A stretch of 64,000 bases of DNA from an uncultured Chryseobacterium sp. (lineage in GTDB: Bacteria > Bacteroidota > Bacteroidia > Flavobacteriales > Weeksellaceae): NCBI GenBank assembly GCA_913776245.1, contig CAJYLO010000003.1, forward strand, positions 91,996 through 155,995, written 5' to 3'. The position numbers and the translations under genes are program-made. This document shows, in pieces, positions 32,573-41,380 of the stretch. Numbering within the stretch: position 1 is the first letter of the stretch; each line of letters starts with the position of its first letter. The notes under the pieces are model-generated. The model worked only from the letters and a program-made list of their open reading frames with translations, was not told the origin of the DNA and made no database searches.

Positions 32573-32650
32573 GTTAAACAATTTTGTACAAATTTATAAC
32601 GAATTTTATTTTTGACAAAATTGTTAAACATTAAAATTAAACAATTTTGA
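32573..32650 (-). promoter_or_regulatory. Promoter and repeated operator of the tetR-efflux operon
   Basis: Minus-strand promoter: TTTG (32619-32616), 19 nt, TAAATTTG (32596-32589). Three copies of a TTAAACAATTTTG word surround it: GTTAAACAATTTTGT (32573-32587, over the start region), its inverted partner ACAAAATTGTTAAAC (32615-32629, over the -33 box; one mismatch from a perfect inverse), and TTAAACAATTTTGA (32637-32650). The placement fits autorepression by the TetR-type protein. Confidence 0.75.
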
Positions 32651-32735
32651 AAAATTTAACACAAAATTAATACTAATCTTACTCACGGCTCTTTTCATAA
32701 GACAAGTATTGGATGAGAAGTAAAATTAAATTCAG

Positions 32736-32800
32736 TAACTTTGCAGAATCGATAAATTTGCTTTCCAAAAAATATCAAATCCAAAATTGGAAAATGATTC
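32736..32800 (+). promoter_or_regulatory. -7 box and leader hairpin of the RsmB-like gene
   Basis: TAACTTTG (32736-32743) is an exact -7 box. The leader begins with GAATC (32746-32750) and TTTCCAA (32762-32768), which pair in order with TTGGAAA (32787-32793) and GATTC (32796-32800). Confidence 0.6.
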
Positions 32801-32826
32801 GATCAATAAATATTTATTAAAATTCA

Positions 32827-34032
32827 ATGGAATTAATTCACAGAAATCTTCTTATCGGGATTCATGATTCACTTCAGGAAACTTTTTTTGAAGACAAAAA
32901 ATACGCAGACAAAGTCATAGAAAGACTGCTGAAATCTCATAAAAAATGGGGAAGTGAAGACAGAAAAGTAGTTTCCGAGATCTTTTACAATATTATCCGA
33001 TGGAAAAAACGCCTGGAATATTATATGGGCGAGGGCGTGAAACCAAACAATATTTATAAACTGATCCTGGCTTATCTCCTGTGGAGCAAAACCCATTATA
33101 AAAAATTTGAAGAGTTTGACGGAATTAAAATTTCTGACATTCTCACCAAACTTAAAAAAGGAACAGTTCCAACTAAAGCCATAGAATATTCAATCCCTGA
33201 CTGGCTGGCAGAAACTCTGGAAAAAGAACTGGGAAAAAGTTGGGAAAGAGAAATGCTCGCACTTAATGAGCAGGCGCCGACCGTTCTCAGAACCAACACA
33301 CTGAAGACAACACCTAAAGAGCTGATTGCTGACCTTAAGGATGAAAATGTAGAGTCTTTTACCATTAAAAATTATCCGGACGCTGTTCAGCTTGAGGAAA
33401 AAAAGAACGTTTTCCTGACCTCTGCTTTTAAGGATGGTTTATTCGAAGTTCAGGATGCGAGTTCCCAGAAAATAGGAGAATTGCTGGATGTGAAAGAAGG
33501 CATGCGTGTTGTGGATGCCTGTGCAGGCGCCGGCGGAAAAACACTGCATCTTGCCGCACTGATGAAAAACAAGGGACAAATTATTGCGCTTGACATCTAT
33601 GAATGGAAGCTAGCTGAGTTGAAGAGACGTGCAAAAAGAGCTGGTGCTCATAATATAGAAACGAGATTGATCGCAGACAATAAAGTGATCAAGAGACTTC
33701 ATGAAAAGGCAGACAGACTTCTGATAGATGCGCCTTGCTCAGGACTTGGCGTTTTAAAAAGAAATCCGGACTCCAAATGGAAAATAGATCAGAATTTTAT
33801 TGACCGGATCAAAAGTGAGCAGCAACAAATCCTGCAGGATTATTCCAGAATATTAAAAAAAGGCGGACAGATGATCTATGCAACCTGCTCTATCCTCCCT
33901 TCCGAAAATAATGAGCAGGTGAAGGTTTTTTTAGAAAATAATCCTGACTATACTCTCGTGAAAGATGAAAAGATCATGCCGAGTGAAGGTTATGACGGCT
34001 TTTACATGGCGCTGATCAAAAGAAACGTCTAA
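32827..34032 (+). CDS. RsmB/NOP2-type RNA (cytosine-5) methyltransferase
   Basis: The 401-residue protein has an N-terminal NusB-like helical part (KVIERLLKSHKKWGSEDRKVVSEIFYNIIRW) and a SAM methyltransferase domain: FEVQDASSQKIGELLDV, motif I VVDACAGAGGKTLHLA, motif IV LLIDAPCSGLGVLKRNPDSKW and motif VI IYATCSILPSENNEQV. The two cysteines of DAPCSG and ATCS are the paired catalytic residues of m5C RNA enzymes. The target is probably 16S rRNA C967, as for RsmB. Confidence 0.93.
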   Translation: MELIHRNLLIGIHDSLQETFFEDKKYADKVIERLLKSHKKWGSEDRKVVSEIFYNIIRWKKRLEYYMGEGVKPNNIYKLILAYLLWSKTHYKKFEEFDGIKISDILTKLKKGTVPTKAIEYSIPDWLAETLEKELGKSWEREMLALNEQAPTVLRTNTLKTTPKELIADLKDENVESFTIKNYPDAVQLEEKKNVFLTSAFKDGLFEVQDASSQKIGELLDVKEGMRVVDACAGAGGKTLHLAALMKNKGQIIALDIYEWKLAELKRRAKRAGAHNIETRLIADNKVIKRLHEKADRLLIDAPCSGLGVLKRNPDSKWKIDQNFIDRIKSEQQQILQDYSRILKKGGQMIYATCSILPSENNEQVKVFLENNPDYTLVKDEKIMPSEGYDGFYMALIKRNV

Positions 34033-34036
34033 GAAA

Positions 34037-34075
34037 AATCCCTGAGATAAATTAATTTATTCCCAGGGATTAAAA
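34037..34075 (+). terminator. Terminator behind the RsmB-like gene
   Basis: AATCCCTG (34037-34044) pairs with CAGGGATT (34064-34071). The loop holds a further AT palindrome, ATAAATTAATTTAT. Confidence 0.7.
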
Positions 34076-34160
34076 ACACAAATGATGAAAGCGCAAACCT
34101 AAAACAAAAAAAAATATAAAATCTTATCATTTGATAAGAAAATAATTAGAAATTTCATGT

Positions 34161-34190
34161 AAAAAGCGATTCGGTGGAATCGCTTTTTTT
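34161..34190. terminator. Bidirectional terminator
   Basis: AAAAAGCGATTC (34161-34172) pairs with GAATCGCTTTTT (34177-34188), with T-runs on both strands. It ends the T9SS protein gene and backs up the previous one. Confidence 0.9.
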
Positions 34191-37100
34191 TAATTTTTAA
34201 TAAATTTGGAATTAATCACATTTCTATCTGTAAATATTTTGACCAAGTATAAACCATTTGTTAAATCGGAAACCTTAATCTTCTTATCATCAGAAGAGTT
34301 TGATATTAACAATTTTCCACTTATATCATAGATTTCTACCTTAGAAATTTTCTGATTTGTTTGAATATTAAGAATATCGAAAGTTGGATTTGGATAAATT
34401 ACCGTAATGTAAGCTTTAGGCTCATTGGCACCAAGAACACCGGTTTGGGTTACCACTACTGTTTTAGATAAAACTCCCTGATCACCAGTAAAAAGAACAT
34501 TTGCAGATCTATCATCACCAGAGTTATTAGTATCAGCTGTTAATAAAATTTTTGCGTCTCCGCTACCGGAAATTGTGTTAGCAATATTTTTATCATTTAA
34601 CTCTGTGAATGAAAGATTCAGCCAGTTTTGATCGCTTACTGCTATCCAATTGACATTATTAACCAGATTCAATTCAAACGTGTTAAAGTTATTTGGGTTA
34701 TTCGAAATTGCAGTATTAGATAAAAGTAAATAATTTTTTTCTGGAGTTAGATATTTTTGATCTAAACTACCAAAAGTTGCAACAAATAAATTTGAACCAT
34801 TAAAATTATTTATAGTATAATTAAGAACATTATTTTCGGATGTAAAAGCTACAACATTAATTTTATTGTCACCCATAACATCTACAATTGGATAAGATGA
34901 AGCTGATAAATCAACAGTTTTTATATATTCCAAAAGTCCGTTTGTGGTCATTTTTAATAAGATCTTATTACCTTTTGTATTATCAAAAGAGTATTCCGTT
35001 CCGTTTATAGAAACTTTATCTTTCACGTAATAAAACATATAGATGTTTTTATCCTCATCAAGATTGATATTTGTATAATTTCCCGCATTAGACTCACTAG
35101 ACTCCAACACCTTTTGCCAAATAACAGAACCATCAGATTTAATTTTTGCTATAAAAGGAGCATATACACTTTGAGAATATACTTTTGGAATATCAATAAG
35201 ATCCAGACCCATATAATTGTTATTATTAGACATTCCCAGAACATTCCCCATGACCACAAAACTCTCTCCATCAAAAGCAACATCATTTGACCATGCATAT
35301 CTATAATCTATTGAGTTAGCATAGAAGTTTTTACCAAAAATTGCATTTCCATTAGCATCAAATTTCAACATAAGCAAATCTGAATGATTATCATTTGTTG
35401 GTACTGTAATAGTTCCAAAAACATAATCTGAAGATGTATTATTAATTGGTTCAGAAAAAATATAAAGATTATTCTGGCCATCAAAAACAGGAGTCACTGA
35501 AAATGCATCCATATCATTTTGATAAACTTTAGAATATCCTAAACTTCCATTGGTATCAAATTTTAGAATAAACAAAGAAGAAGAACCAGTAGAATTGTAG
35601 TTTATGCCATTCATAACCAGAGACCCTGCAAATCCTGTAACATAGATATTATCATTATTATCAACAGTTATTCCTGCAATGCTAATTCCTGATATTTCTT
35701 TCCCCCAAATGTATTTCCCGTTTTTATCTAATTTAATTAGGACTCTATTATCATTACTAGCATATTGACTGAAGTTTATTACAGTTCCGTTAGCATCAGT
35801 GAATTGTGAAGACAAAGCTTCTGATCTATTTAAAAGAATATAAAAATTATCATTCTTATCAATAGTTACATAATTTTGAGATACATTAAAATAGCTATTA
35901 GGTATTGCATTAGTAAAATCAAATTTTGCAATCCATTTGGGTAGTCCATCGACTCCTAATCTTGTAATATATTTGGAATAACTTCCGATGTTATTATTAA
36001 TCTTCTGACCAAAAAAATCTGCTTTTCCTTCAACCAATGCCGTTAAAAACAAATCTCCTTTTGCTGAATTCAAATGTTTTATAACAGCTCCAGAATAACT
36101 GCCTCCGACAGATGTCAATTTTTGCTTACTCCAAACAGCGTTAGAATTTGATATATTAAATAAACCAGATGTAAAAGCTCTGACATTATTGTTTATCAGT
36201 GTATAATAATTTGCAGACGCACTCATTCTGAAGCCATAATTCAAAGGCTGTTTATCTGATTGATATTCACCATTACTATCATTGGAAGTAATAAGTGTAT
36301 ATTCATCTAAGTTATAGTTTTGAGTAAAACTTGTTGTGGAACCATTAGTATTTGTGTATGATGAAATAGATTTAGACCTATCTGTATTATAAAGTAACTG
36401 ACGGAAATTCCCATTTCCGTATGGCACCAGTTTAGCAGAATTTCTGTAAGTTAAAACATTATAAATACCATCTACACCAATTGGAGAAGATGATCTGAAA
36501 AAAGAAACTGTATTTAAGCTAAAATCAACTTTCGCTACAAAATTATATAATCTGTTATATGGATAAGTTGTATTTGGGCTGTACGTATACGAAAAAGTGC
36601 CATTTTCTGTAGCAAGATTAATTGGCTTATTTGTATAAAATCCTGACAATAATAAACCGTCATTAGACACAGCAATGTCGCTAATATCAGAAGAAATCAA
36701 TCCCATTTCACTTGGTGTAGTATTAAGCAATGCGGTGAAATTTGCAGCTTTATCTCCTTTTAGTATAAAACCAACATTGTTTTGAAAAATTACTTCTGAA
36801 CCAAAAGCAGTAGGGTTTATAGCATAACCCGCTAAATAAAGATTTTGATCCTTCAACGCTACAGATTTTAATTCAACATCGTTATAAATTTTGTTATATA
36901 AAACACTTCCATCTGTATCGCTTATTCTTAAAAGATGATTTTGACCATAGACAAAAAAAGTATCTACATGATCTGTTATGCATTTTGTTTTGTAGTAAGA
37001 ATTATAGCCATTTTCAAGATAAACAATCCACGCCGCATTCCCATCATTATTAATTTTCATTAGGAAAGCATCCGACTGATTGGCCGAAGTAATACTCTTA

Positions 37101-37510
37101 GTTCCTACAGTAACTGTTCCTTTAAACTGTGCAAAAACATAAATATTTTCCAACGAATCTATGTATGCATATTTTGGAGAAATTATACCCTTATTACCAG
37201 CATTAAAAGTTTTAAACCAATAATTTGCCCCATTAGAAACATTGGATTTCAAAATGAATAAATCATCCAATCCAGTATTGGTTGCAGAAAGATTATCAAA
37301 ACCAATTTCCGAAGAATTATTTGTTCCTATGTGATAAACATAATTATCTGTCGTTTCAACCAATGATAGCCGGCTACCTTTTAAAGTATTTTGCTGTATT
37401 AACCTGGTAATACCCGGAGCTGATTGTGCCAAGCTTACCAAGAAAACATTACACAGAAAAAATGTTATTACGTACTTTGTAATTTTAGAATTTAAAATTT
37501 GGGATTTCAT
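34190..37510 (-). CDS. Large T9SS-exported protein with propeller-like repeats and BACON domain
   Basis: The 1106-residue protein has a signal peptide (ITKYVITFFLCNVFLVSLAQ). About 900 residues then repeat a pattern such as DDLFILKSN...NYWFKTF...DSLENIYVFAQFKGTVTVG, in the style of SBBP-like or propeller repeats. A BACON-like domain near 935-1025 reads NVNWIAVSDQNWLNLS...KTVVVTQTG. A type A sorting domain ends it (VIYPNPTFDILNIQ...VEIYDISGKLL...NGLYLVKIFTD). It should be exported by type IX secretion and attached to or released from the cell surface. Role unknown. Confidence 0.9.
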   Translation of the reverse strand: MKSQILNSKITKYVITFFLCNVFLVSLAQSAPGITRLIQQNTLKGSRLSLVETTDNYVYHIGTNNSSEIGFDNLSATNTGLDDLFILKSNVSNGANYWFKTFNAGNKGIISPKYAYIDSLENIYVFAQFKGTVTVGTKSITSANQSDAFLMKINNDGNAAWIVYLENGYNSYYKTKCITDHVDTFFVYGQNHLLRISDTDGSVLYNKIYNDVELKSVALKDQNLYLAGYAINPTAFGSEVIFQNNVGFILKGDKAANFTALLNTTPSEMGLISSDISDIAVSNDGLLLSGFYTNKPINLATENGTFSYTYSPNTTYPYNRLYNFVAKVDFSLNTVSFFRSSSPIGVDGIYNVLTYRNSAKLVPYGNGNFRQLLYNTDRSKSISSYTNTNGSTTSFTQNYNLDEYTLITSNDSNGEYQSDKQPLNYGFRMSASANYYTLINNNVRAFTSGLFNISNSNAVWSKQKLTSVGGSYSGAVIKHLNSAKGDLFLTALVEGKADFFGQKINNNIGSYSKYITRLGVDGLPKWIAKFDFTNAIPNSYFNVSQNYVTIDKNDNFYILLNRSEALSSQFTDANGTVINFSQYASNDNRVLIKLDKNGKYIWGKEISGISIAGITVDNNDNIYVTGFAGSLVMNGINYNSTGSSSLFILKFDTNGSLGYSKVYQNDMDAFSVTPVFDGQNNLYIFSEPINNTSSDYVFGTITVPTNDNHSDLLMLKFDANGNAIFGKNFYANSIDYRYAWSNDVAFDGESFVVMGNVLGMSNNNNYMGLDLIDIPKVYSQSVYAPFIAKIKSDGSVIWQKVLESSESNAGNYTNINLDEDKNIYMFYYVKDKVSINGTEYSFDNTKGNKILLKMTTNGLLEYIKTVDLSASSYPIVDVMGDNKINVVAFTSENNVLNYTINNFNGSNLFVATFGSLDQKYLTPEKNYLLLSNTAISNNPNNFNTFELNLVNNVNWIAVSDQNWLNLSFTELNDKNIANTISGSGDAKILLTADTNNSGDDRSANVLFTGDQGVLSKTVVVTQTGVLGANEPKAYITVIYPNPTFDILNIQTNQKISKVEIYDISGKLLISNSSDDKKIKVSDLTNGLYLVKIFTDRNVINSKFIKN

Positions 37511-37525
37511 TTAATTAATTTTTAA

Positions 37526-37556
37526 CAAATATAATTTTTTTCCATTTCCCTGCAAA
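37526..37556 (-). promoter_or_regulatory. Promoter of the large T9SS protein gene
   Basis: On the minus strand TTTG (37556-37553), exactly 19 nt, then TATATTTG (37533-37526). This is a full Bacteroidota promoter, 15 nt before the ATG. Confidence 0.8.
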
Positions 37557-37583
37557 TTATCATTTTCATAACCAATATCATAC

Positions 37584-37600
37584 TTTAGAATCATTCTAAA
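37584..37600. promoter_or_regulatory. 17-bp palindrome, Fur/PerR-like operator candidate
   Basis: TTTAGAATCATTCTAAA is a perfect palindrome around one central C. Its 15-bp core has the 7-1-7 form of PerR/Fur boxes and differs from TTATAATnATTATAA only at two symmetric positions. It lies between divergent genes, at about -37 of the ferredoxin reductase promoter, where it would overlap the -33 region. Confidence 0.6.
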
Positions 37601-37615
37601 ATCATATTTATTGCA

Positions 37616-37623
37616 TAAATTTG
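37616..37623 (+). promoter_or_regulatory. -7 box of the ferredoxin reductase gene
   Basis: TAAATTTG is an exact TAnnTTTG match, with 20 nt to the ATG at 37644. No clear -33 element; the palindrome occupies that place. Confidence 0.7.
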
Positions 37624-37643
37624 CTGTTCCAAAATTTTTATAG

Positions 37644-38696
37644 ATGTTCGAAACCGATATCATTATTATAGGTGCAGGTCCCACAGGACTTTTCGCTGTA
37701 TTCGAAGCCGGATTGCTGAAACTGAGATGCCATCTCATCGACGCACTTCCACAACCAGGAGGTCAATTAACAGAACTATATCCTAAAAAACCGATTTTTG
37801 ACATTCCGGGATTTCCAAGTGTGGACGCAGGTGTTTTGGTGGATAATCTTATGGAACAGATCAAACAGTTTGAACCACAATTTTCGCTTGCTCAAAAGGC
37901 TGTAAGCTATGAAAAAACAGAAGAAGGTGATTTCATTGTTACAACAAGCCGCGGTGTGAAAGTAAAAGGCAAAGCCATTGCTATTGCCGGAGGCCTTGGT
38001 AGCTTTGACCCGAGAAAACCTGAACTTGAAAATATCGAAAAGTTTGAGGAAAAAGGGGTTGAATACTTTGTAAGAGAACCTGAAATGTTCCGTGATAAAA
38101 AAATTGTGATTGCAGGTGGCGGTGATTCGGCTTTGGACTGGTCTGTTTTTTTAGCAGATGTAGCATCGGAAGTCACTTTGATTCATAGAAGAAATGAATT
38201 CCGTGGCGCATTAGACTCTGTTGAAAAAGTGACAGAACTGAAGCATCAGGGAAAAATCAATCTGATCACACCGGCCGAAGTTACCGGATTGATCGGAGAA
38301 GAAGCTCTGACTGCAATCGAAATCGAAAAAGACGGAGAGAAATCAATTATCGAAACGGATTATCTTATTCCTTTGTTCGGGCTAACCCCTAAGTTGGGAC
38401 CTTTGGCAGAATGGGGATTGGAAATTGAAAAAAATGCAATCAAAGTTAACAATGCTTTGGATTATCAGACCAATATTGACGGCATCTATGCAATAGGCGA
38501 CGTCAACACCTATCCAGGAAAACTGAAATTAATCCTTTGCGGTTTCCATGAAGCAACCCTGATGTGCCAGAGTGTATATAACAGACTGAATCCAGGCAAA
38601 AAATTCGTCCTTAAGTATACAACCGTAAGCGGCGTTGATGGTTTCGACGGAACCAGAAAAGAAGCTGAAAAAGCTGTGGTTAAGGCCATTGATTAG
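37644..38696 (+). CDS. Ferredoxin--NADP reductase, thioredoxin-reductase-like type
   Basis: The 350-residue protein has FAD-binding IIIIGAGPTGLFAVFEAGL, LPQPGGQLTELYPKKPIFDIPGFP (no CxxC, so not a thioredoxin reductase), the NADP site KKIVIAGGGDSALDW and YAIGDVNTYPGKLKLI. This is the YumC/Chlorobium-type FNR. It transfers electrons between NADPH and ferredoxin. A [2Fe-2S] ferredoxin gene follows 130 nt downstream, the likely partner, with its own promoter. The Fur/PerR-like palindrome suggests iron or peroxide control. Confidence 0.93.
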   Translation: MFETDIIIIGAGPTGLFAVFEAGLLKLRCHLIDALPQPGGQLTELYPKKPIFDIPGFPSVDAGVLVDNLMEQIKQFEPQFSLAQKAVSYEKTEEGDFIVTTSRGVKVKGKAIAIAGGLGSFDPRKPELENIEKFEEKGVEYFVREPEMFRDKKIVIAGGGDSALDWSVFLADVASEVTLIHRRNEFRGALDSVEKVTELKHQGKINLITPAEVTGLIGEEALTAIEIEKDGEKSIIETDYLIPLFGLTPKLGPLAEWGLEIEKNAIKVNNALDYQTNIDGIYAIGDVNTYPGKLKLILCGFHEATLMCQSVYNRLNPGKKFVLKYTTVSGVDGFDGTRKEAEKAVVKAID

Positions 38697-38719
38697 AAGA
38701 TATTCATCTAAATAATATT

Positions 38720-38748
38720 AAAGAGGATTTCTGTAATCCTCTTTTTTT
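38720..38748 (+). terminator. Terminator of the ferredoxin reductase gene
   Basis: AAGAGGATT pairs with AATCCTCTT around a short loop, followed by T6. Confidence 0.9.
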
Positions 38749-38814
38749 TATAATTTCATTGAAATTACTGTTCAAAAATTTATATCCAAAATCCTGTATC
38801 TGAAATCAACTTCT

Positions 38815-38822
38815 TATCTTTG
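38815..38822 (+). promoter_or_regulatory. -7 box of the ferredoxin gene, leaderless context
   Basis: TATCTTTG is an exact match and ends only 4 nt before the ATG at 38827, so transcription should start at or beside the start codon. Confidence 0.65.
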
Positions 38823-38826
38823 CATT

Positions 38827-39159
38827 ATGTCAGACGTTAATATTACAATTATAGACAGAGAAGGCGTTTCTCACACCATTGCAGCACCAACAGATATGGC
38901 AATGAGCCTAATGGAAGTAGTCCGTGCTTACGAGCTTGCAGAAGAAGGTACAATTGGCATCTGCGGCGGAATGGCGATGTGCGCTTCCTGCCAGTGTTAT
39001 ATTTTAAGCGAAAATGTGCCGCTGCCGGAAATGCTGCCCGATGAAGACGTTATGCTTTCCGAAGCTTTCAATGTAAAACCCAACAGCAGGTTAGGCTGTC
39101 AGATTCCTGTAACTCAGGAATTAGAAGGACTTGTTGTAGAACTGGCTCCTGAATATTAA
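38827..39159 (+). CDS. [2Fe-2S] ferredoxin, adrenodoxin type
   Basis: The 110-residue protein has the cluster motif GICGGMAMCASCQCYI (C at 44, 50 and 53) and the fourth ligand in SRLGCQIPV (about C95). This C-x5-C-x2-C...C spacing is that of adrenodoxin/Isc Fdx ferredoxins. It probably exchanges electrons with the preceding FNR. A -7 box ends 4 nt before the ATG, and the next in-frame ATG lies inside the fold, so the mRNA is likely leaderless. Confidence 0.93.
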   Translation: MSDVNITIIDREGVSHTIAAPTDMAMSLMEVVRAYELAEEGTIGICGGMAMCASCQCYILSENVPLPEMLPDEDVMLSEAFNVKPNSRLGCQIPVTQELEGLVVELAPEY

Positions 39160-39177
39160 AAATCCTTAGGTATTATA

Positions 39178-39212
39178 AAAAAGAGAAGATAGGTTTCTAT
39201 CTTCTCTTTTTA
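39178..39212. terminator. Bidirectional terminator
   Basis: AAAAAGAGAAGATAG pairs with CTATCTTCTCTTTTT around a short loop, with T-runs on both strands, between convergent genes. Confidence 0.92.
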
Positions 39213-39223
39213 TTTTCTTTGAA

Positions 39224-40657
39224 TTATTCTAAAATAAATTTCTTAGTAATTACTTTTCCGGATTTGGTTCTGAAAACCGCCAAATAAAATCCGCTGCTCA
39301 TTGTTTTCAAATCGATGGTTCCAAGAGGCAGTAAATTTTGTGATGTCAAAAGCTGTCTTCCGCCGGAATCTACAATTATCAAAGATTCCACGGCTTCTTT
39401 TCCTAATTGGTAATTTAAAGTTTTGTCTTTCACAAAAATACTTACTGAATTTTTAGAAACATCTGAAACCCCTAAAACAGAACCTTTTGCCGTCTCAACT
39501 ATGAATTCCAGACCAAGCTTGGCAAACTTTGCTGCGTGCGTAGCACTATTTCCCATATTGGAAAGCTTATCATTGGTTGTATGGATATTCGGGTTATATT
39601 GGGAGAAGGAAGCTTCGAAAGGAAAAGCAGCATCATAACCGTTATCTGCCCAGCTGAAGTGGTCGGAGCACCCGTAATTGCAAATGGTGTTGCCGTAAGT
39701 AAATGCGTGTGTGCCGGTTTTGTTATAATGCTCCATTAGTTCGATCAGGAATAAATTCAGGTCATTACTGTTGTAAGGATCGGTGGTGAGATAGATATCT
39801 TTTGCAGAACCTTTATAATTCGTCATATCGAACTGCACAAAAGAAACTACATTCTTATTGTTCATTGCATAATTCTGGGCAATTTCGGATGAACCTACCA
39901 AGCCGATTTCTTCCGCAGCATAAGCCATAAACTCGACAGTTTTGGACGGTCTGTAATTGATATCCAGCAAAACTCTTATCATTTCGGAAATAGTGGCAAT
40001 TCCGGATGCATCATCATCTGCTCCAGGCGCAATATTAACATTATTAGTGATAGAGTCCATATGCGCTCCTACAATAATGAAATCATTCGGCGCAGATGTT
40101 CCGTTGATTGTGAGAATCAGGGAAGGCATTGTGGTTCCCGTATGATTGACGGTTCTCACAGAAATATCTGTTCTCCCGGAAGCTGTGATCAGGCTTTGCC
40201 ACTTGGTTCTCAGATCCTGAATAGCCGTTTTGGCTTTTGTAGTAGTATGGTGACGGGTTCCATAATTTTCCAAAGTCTGGATATGCGCCTTGATATTATC
40301 TGCACTAACTTTCGCAATCGCAGAGTTGACAATAGCATCCTGATCTATGGTAAATGCCAAAACTTTATTGGCTCTTTTCGCCTTGTTGATGGCAGAAACA
40401 GCTTCATCTGCAGACGATTTATAAACATAGCCTGGGCCGTGCGTGATTACATTATGATGAAGAAATTCTGCTGCTTTTTTGCTTAGATAAACCGCTGAAC
40501 TGTTTCCATTGGAGCTGATAATTTCAATATCATCCGGAAATTTTTCCTTGAGTTCTTTAGCATTGCCGGCATCTGTTGTTGCATAAAATTTGTCGGACTG
40601 GGCGAAAGCCTGATTAAAGAGTACAAGCGACAATATAGAAAGTAGTTTTAGTTTCAT
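39224..40657 (-). CDS. M28 family aminopeptidase with T9SS sorting domain
   Basis: The 477-residue protein has a signal peptide (MKLKLLSILSLVLFNQAFAQ), a propeptide-like region and an M28 catalytic domain. Zinc ligands and catalytic residues appear in order: VGAHMDS, PGADDDASG, AAEEIGLVGS (catalytic Glu pair), QFDMTNY and NIHTTNDKL. A type A C-terminal sorting domain follows (last about 75 residues, SSGFYLAVFRTKSGKVITKKFILE). It resembles Vibrio/Aeromonas leucine aminopeptidase and should be secreted by the type IX system. Confidence 0.93.
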   Translation of the reverse strand: MKLKLLSILSLVLFNQAFAQSDKFYATTDAGNAKELKEKFPDDIEIISSNGNSSAVYLSKKAAEFLHHNVITHGPGYVYKSSADEAVSAINKAKRANKVLAFTIDQDAIVNSAIAKVSADNIKAHIQTLENYGTRHHTTTKAKTAIQDLRTKWQSLITASGRTDISVRTVNHTGTTMPSLILTINGTSAPNDFIIVGAHMDSITNNVNIAPGADDDASGIATISEMIRVLLDINYRPSKTVEFMAYAAEEIGLVGSSEIAQNYAMNNKNVVSFVQFDMTNYKGSAKDIYLTTDPYNSNDLNLFLIELMEHYNKTGTHAFTYGNTICNYGCSDHFSWADNGYDAAFPFEASFSQYNPNIHTTNDKLSNMGNSATHAAKFAKLGLEFIVETAKGSVLGVSDVSKNSVSIFVKDKTLNYQLGKEAVESLIIVDSGGRQLLTSQNLLPLGTIDLKTMSSGFYLAVFRTKSGKVITKKFILE

Positions 40658-40757
40658 TGATAATTAATTATTTAACTTTTATATCTGTAAAAATAATGAA
40701 ATAATTGAATCCATATTTCCTGCATAAAAATTTAATCAAAATTCTTTTTGTTGGAAT

Positions 40758-40765
40758 TATTTTTG
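40758..40765 (+). promoter_or_regulatory. -7 box of the lipocalin gene
   Basis: TATTTTTG is an exact TAnnTTTG match, 26 nt before the ATG at 40792. Confidence 0.65.
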
Positions 40766-40791
40766 AATAAACTGGGGAAATAAACTGTAGT

Positions 40792-41334
40792 ATGAAAAAG
40801 ACATTCACAAAAATTTTACTTCCCGTATCAATCGGTTTGATAGGGATTTTGCTTCTTAACTCCTGTTCTGTCGGAATTCCGGATAAGGCTGTTGCCGTAC
40901 AAAATTTTGACTCTGATAAGTATCTGGGAAAATGGTACGAGATTGCAAGGTTCGATTACAGGTTTGAACGCAATCTGAACCAGGTTACCGCAACTTATTC
41001 CAAAAATCCGGACGGAACAATCAAAGTGGATAACAAAGGTTACGATTATGTAAAAAAAGAATGGAAAGAAAGTATTGGCGAAGCAAGATTTGTGAACTCG
41101 GAAAATGAGGCAAGACTGAAAGTTTCTTTTTTCAAACCATTCTGGGCCGGCTACAATGTCATCGAGCTGGCAGGTGACTACAGATACGCTTTGGTTGTAG
41201 GCAATAATCTGAAATACCTGTGGATCCTTTCAAGAGAGAAAACAATCCCGGAAGATGTTAAAAATAAATTTCTGAACAAAGCCAAAGAAATCGGCTATAA
41301 CACTTCTGAATTGATCTGGGTGGAACAGAAATAA
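40792..41334 (+). CDS. blc: Lipocalin family lipoprotein (Blc-like)
   Basis: The 180-residue protein has a lipoprotein signal (LIGILLLNSC, Cys about 25), then the lipocalin first motif KYLGKWYEIARFDYRFERNLNQVTATY, the NKGYDYVKKEW strand region and a late YLWILSREKTIP segment. Bacterial lipocalins of the Blc type are outer-membrane lipoproteins that bind lysophospholipids or fatty acids. Single gene with its own promoter. Confidence 0.93.
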   Translation: MKKTFTKILLPVSIGLIGILLLNSCSVGIPDKAVAVQNFDSDKYLGKWYEIARFDYRFERNLNQVTATYSKNPDGTIKVDNKGYDYVKKEWKESIGEARFVNSENEARLKVSFFKPFWAGYNVIELAGDYRYALVVGNNLKYLWILSREKTIPEDVKNKFLNKAKEIGYNTSELIWVEQK

Positions 41335-41380
41335 ACTAGCCATTAACTTTAATTGTTGAGAAAAAAAGATAAAAACCTCG

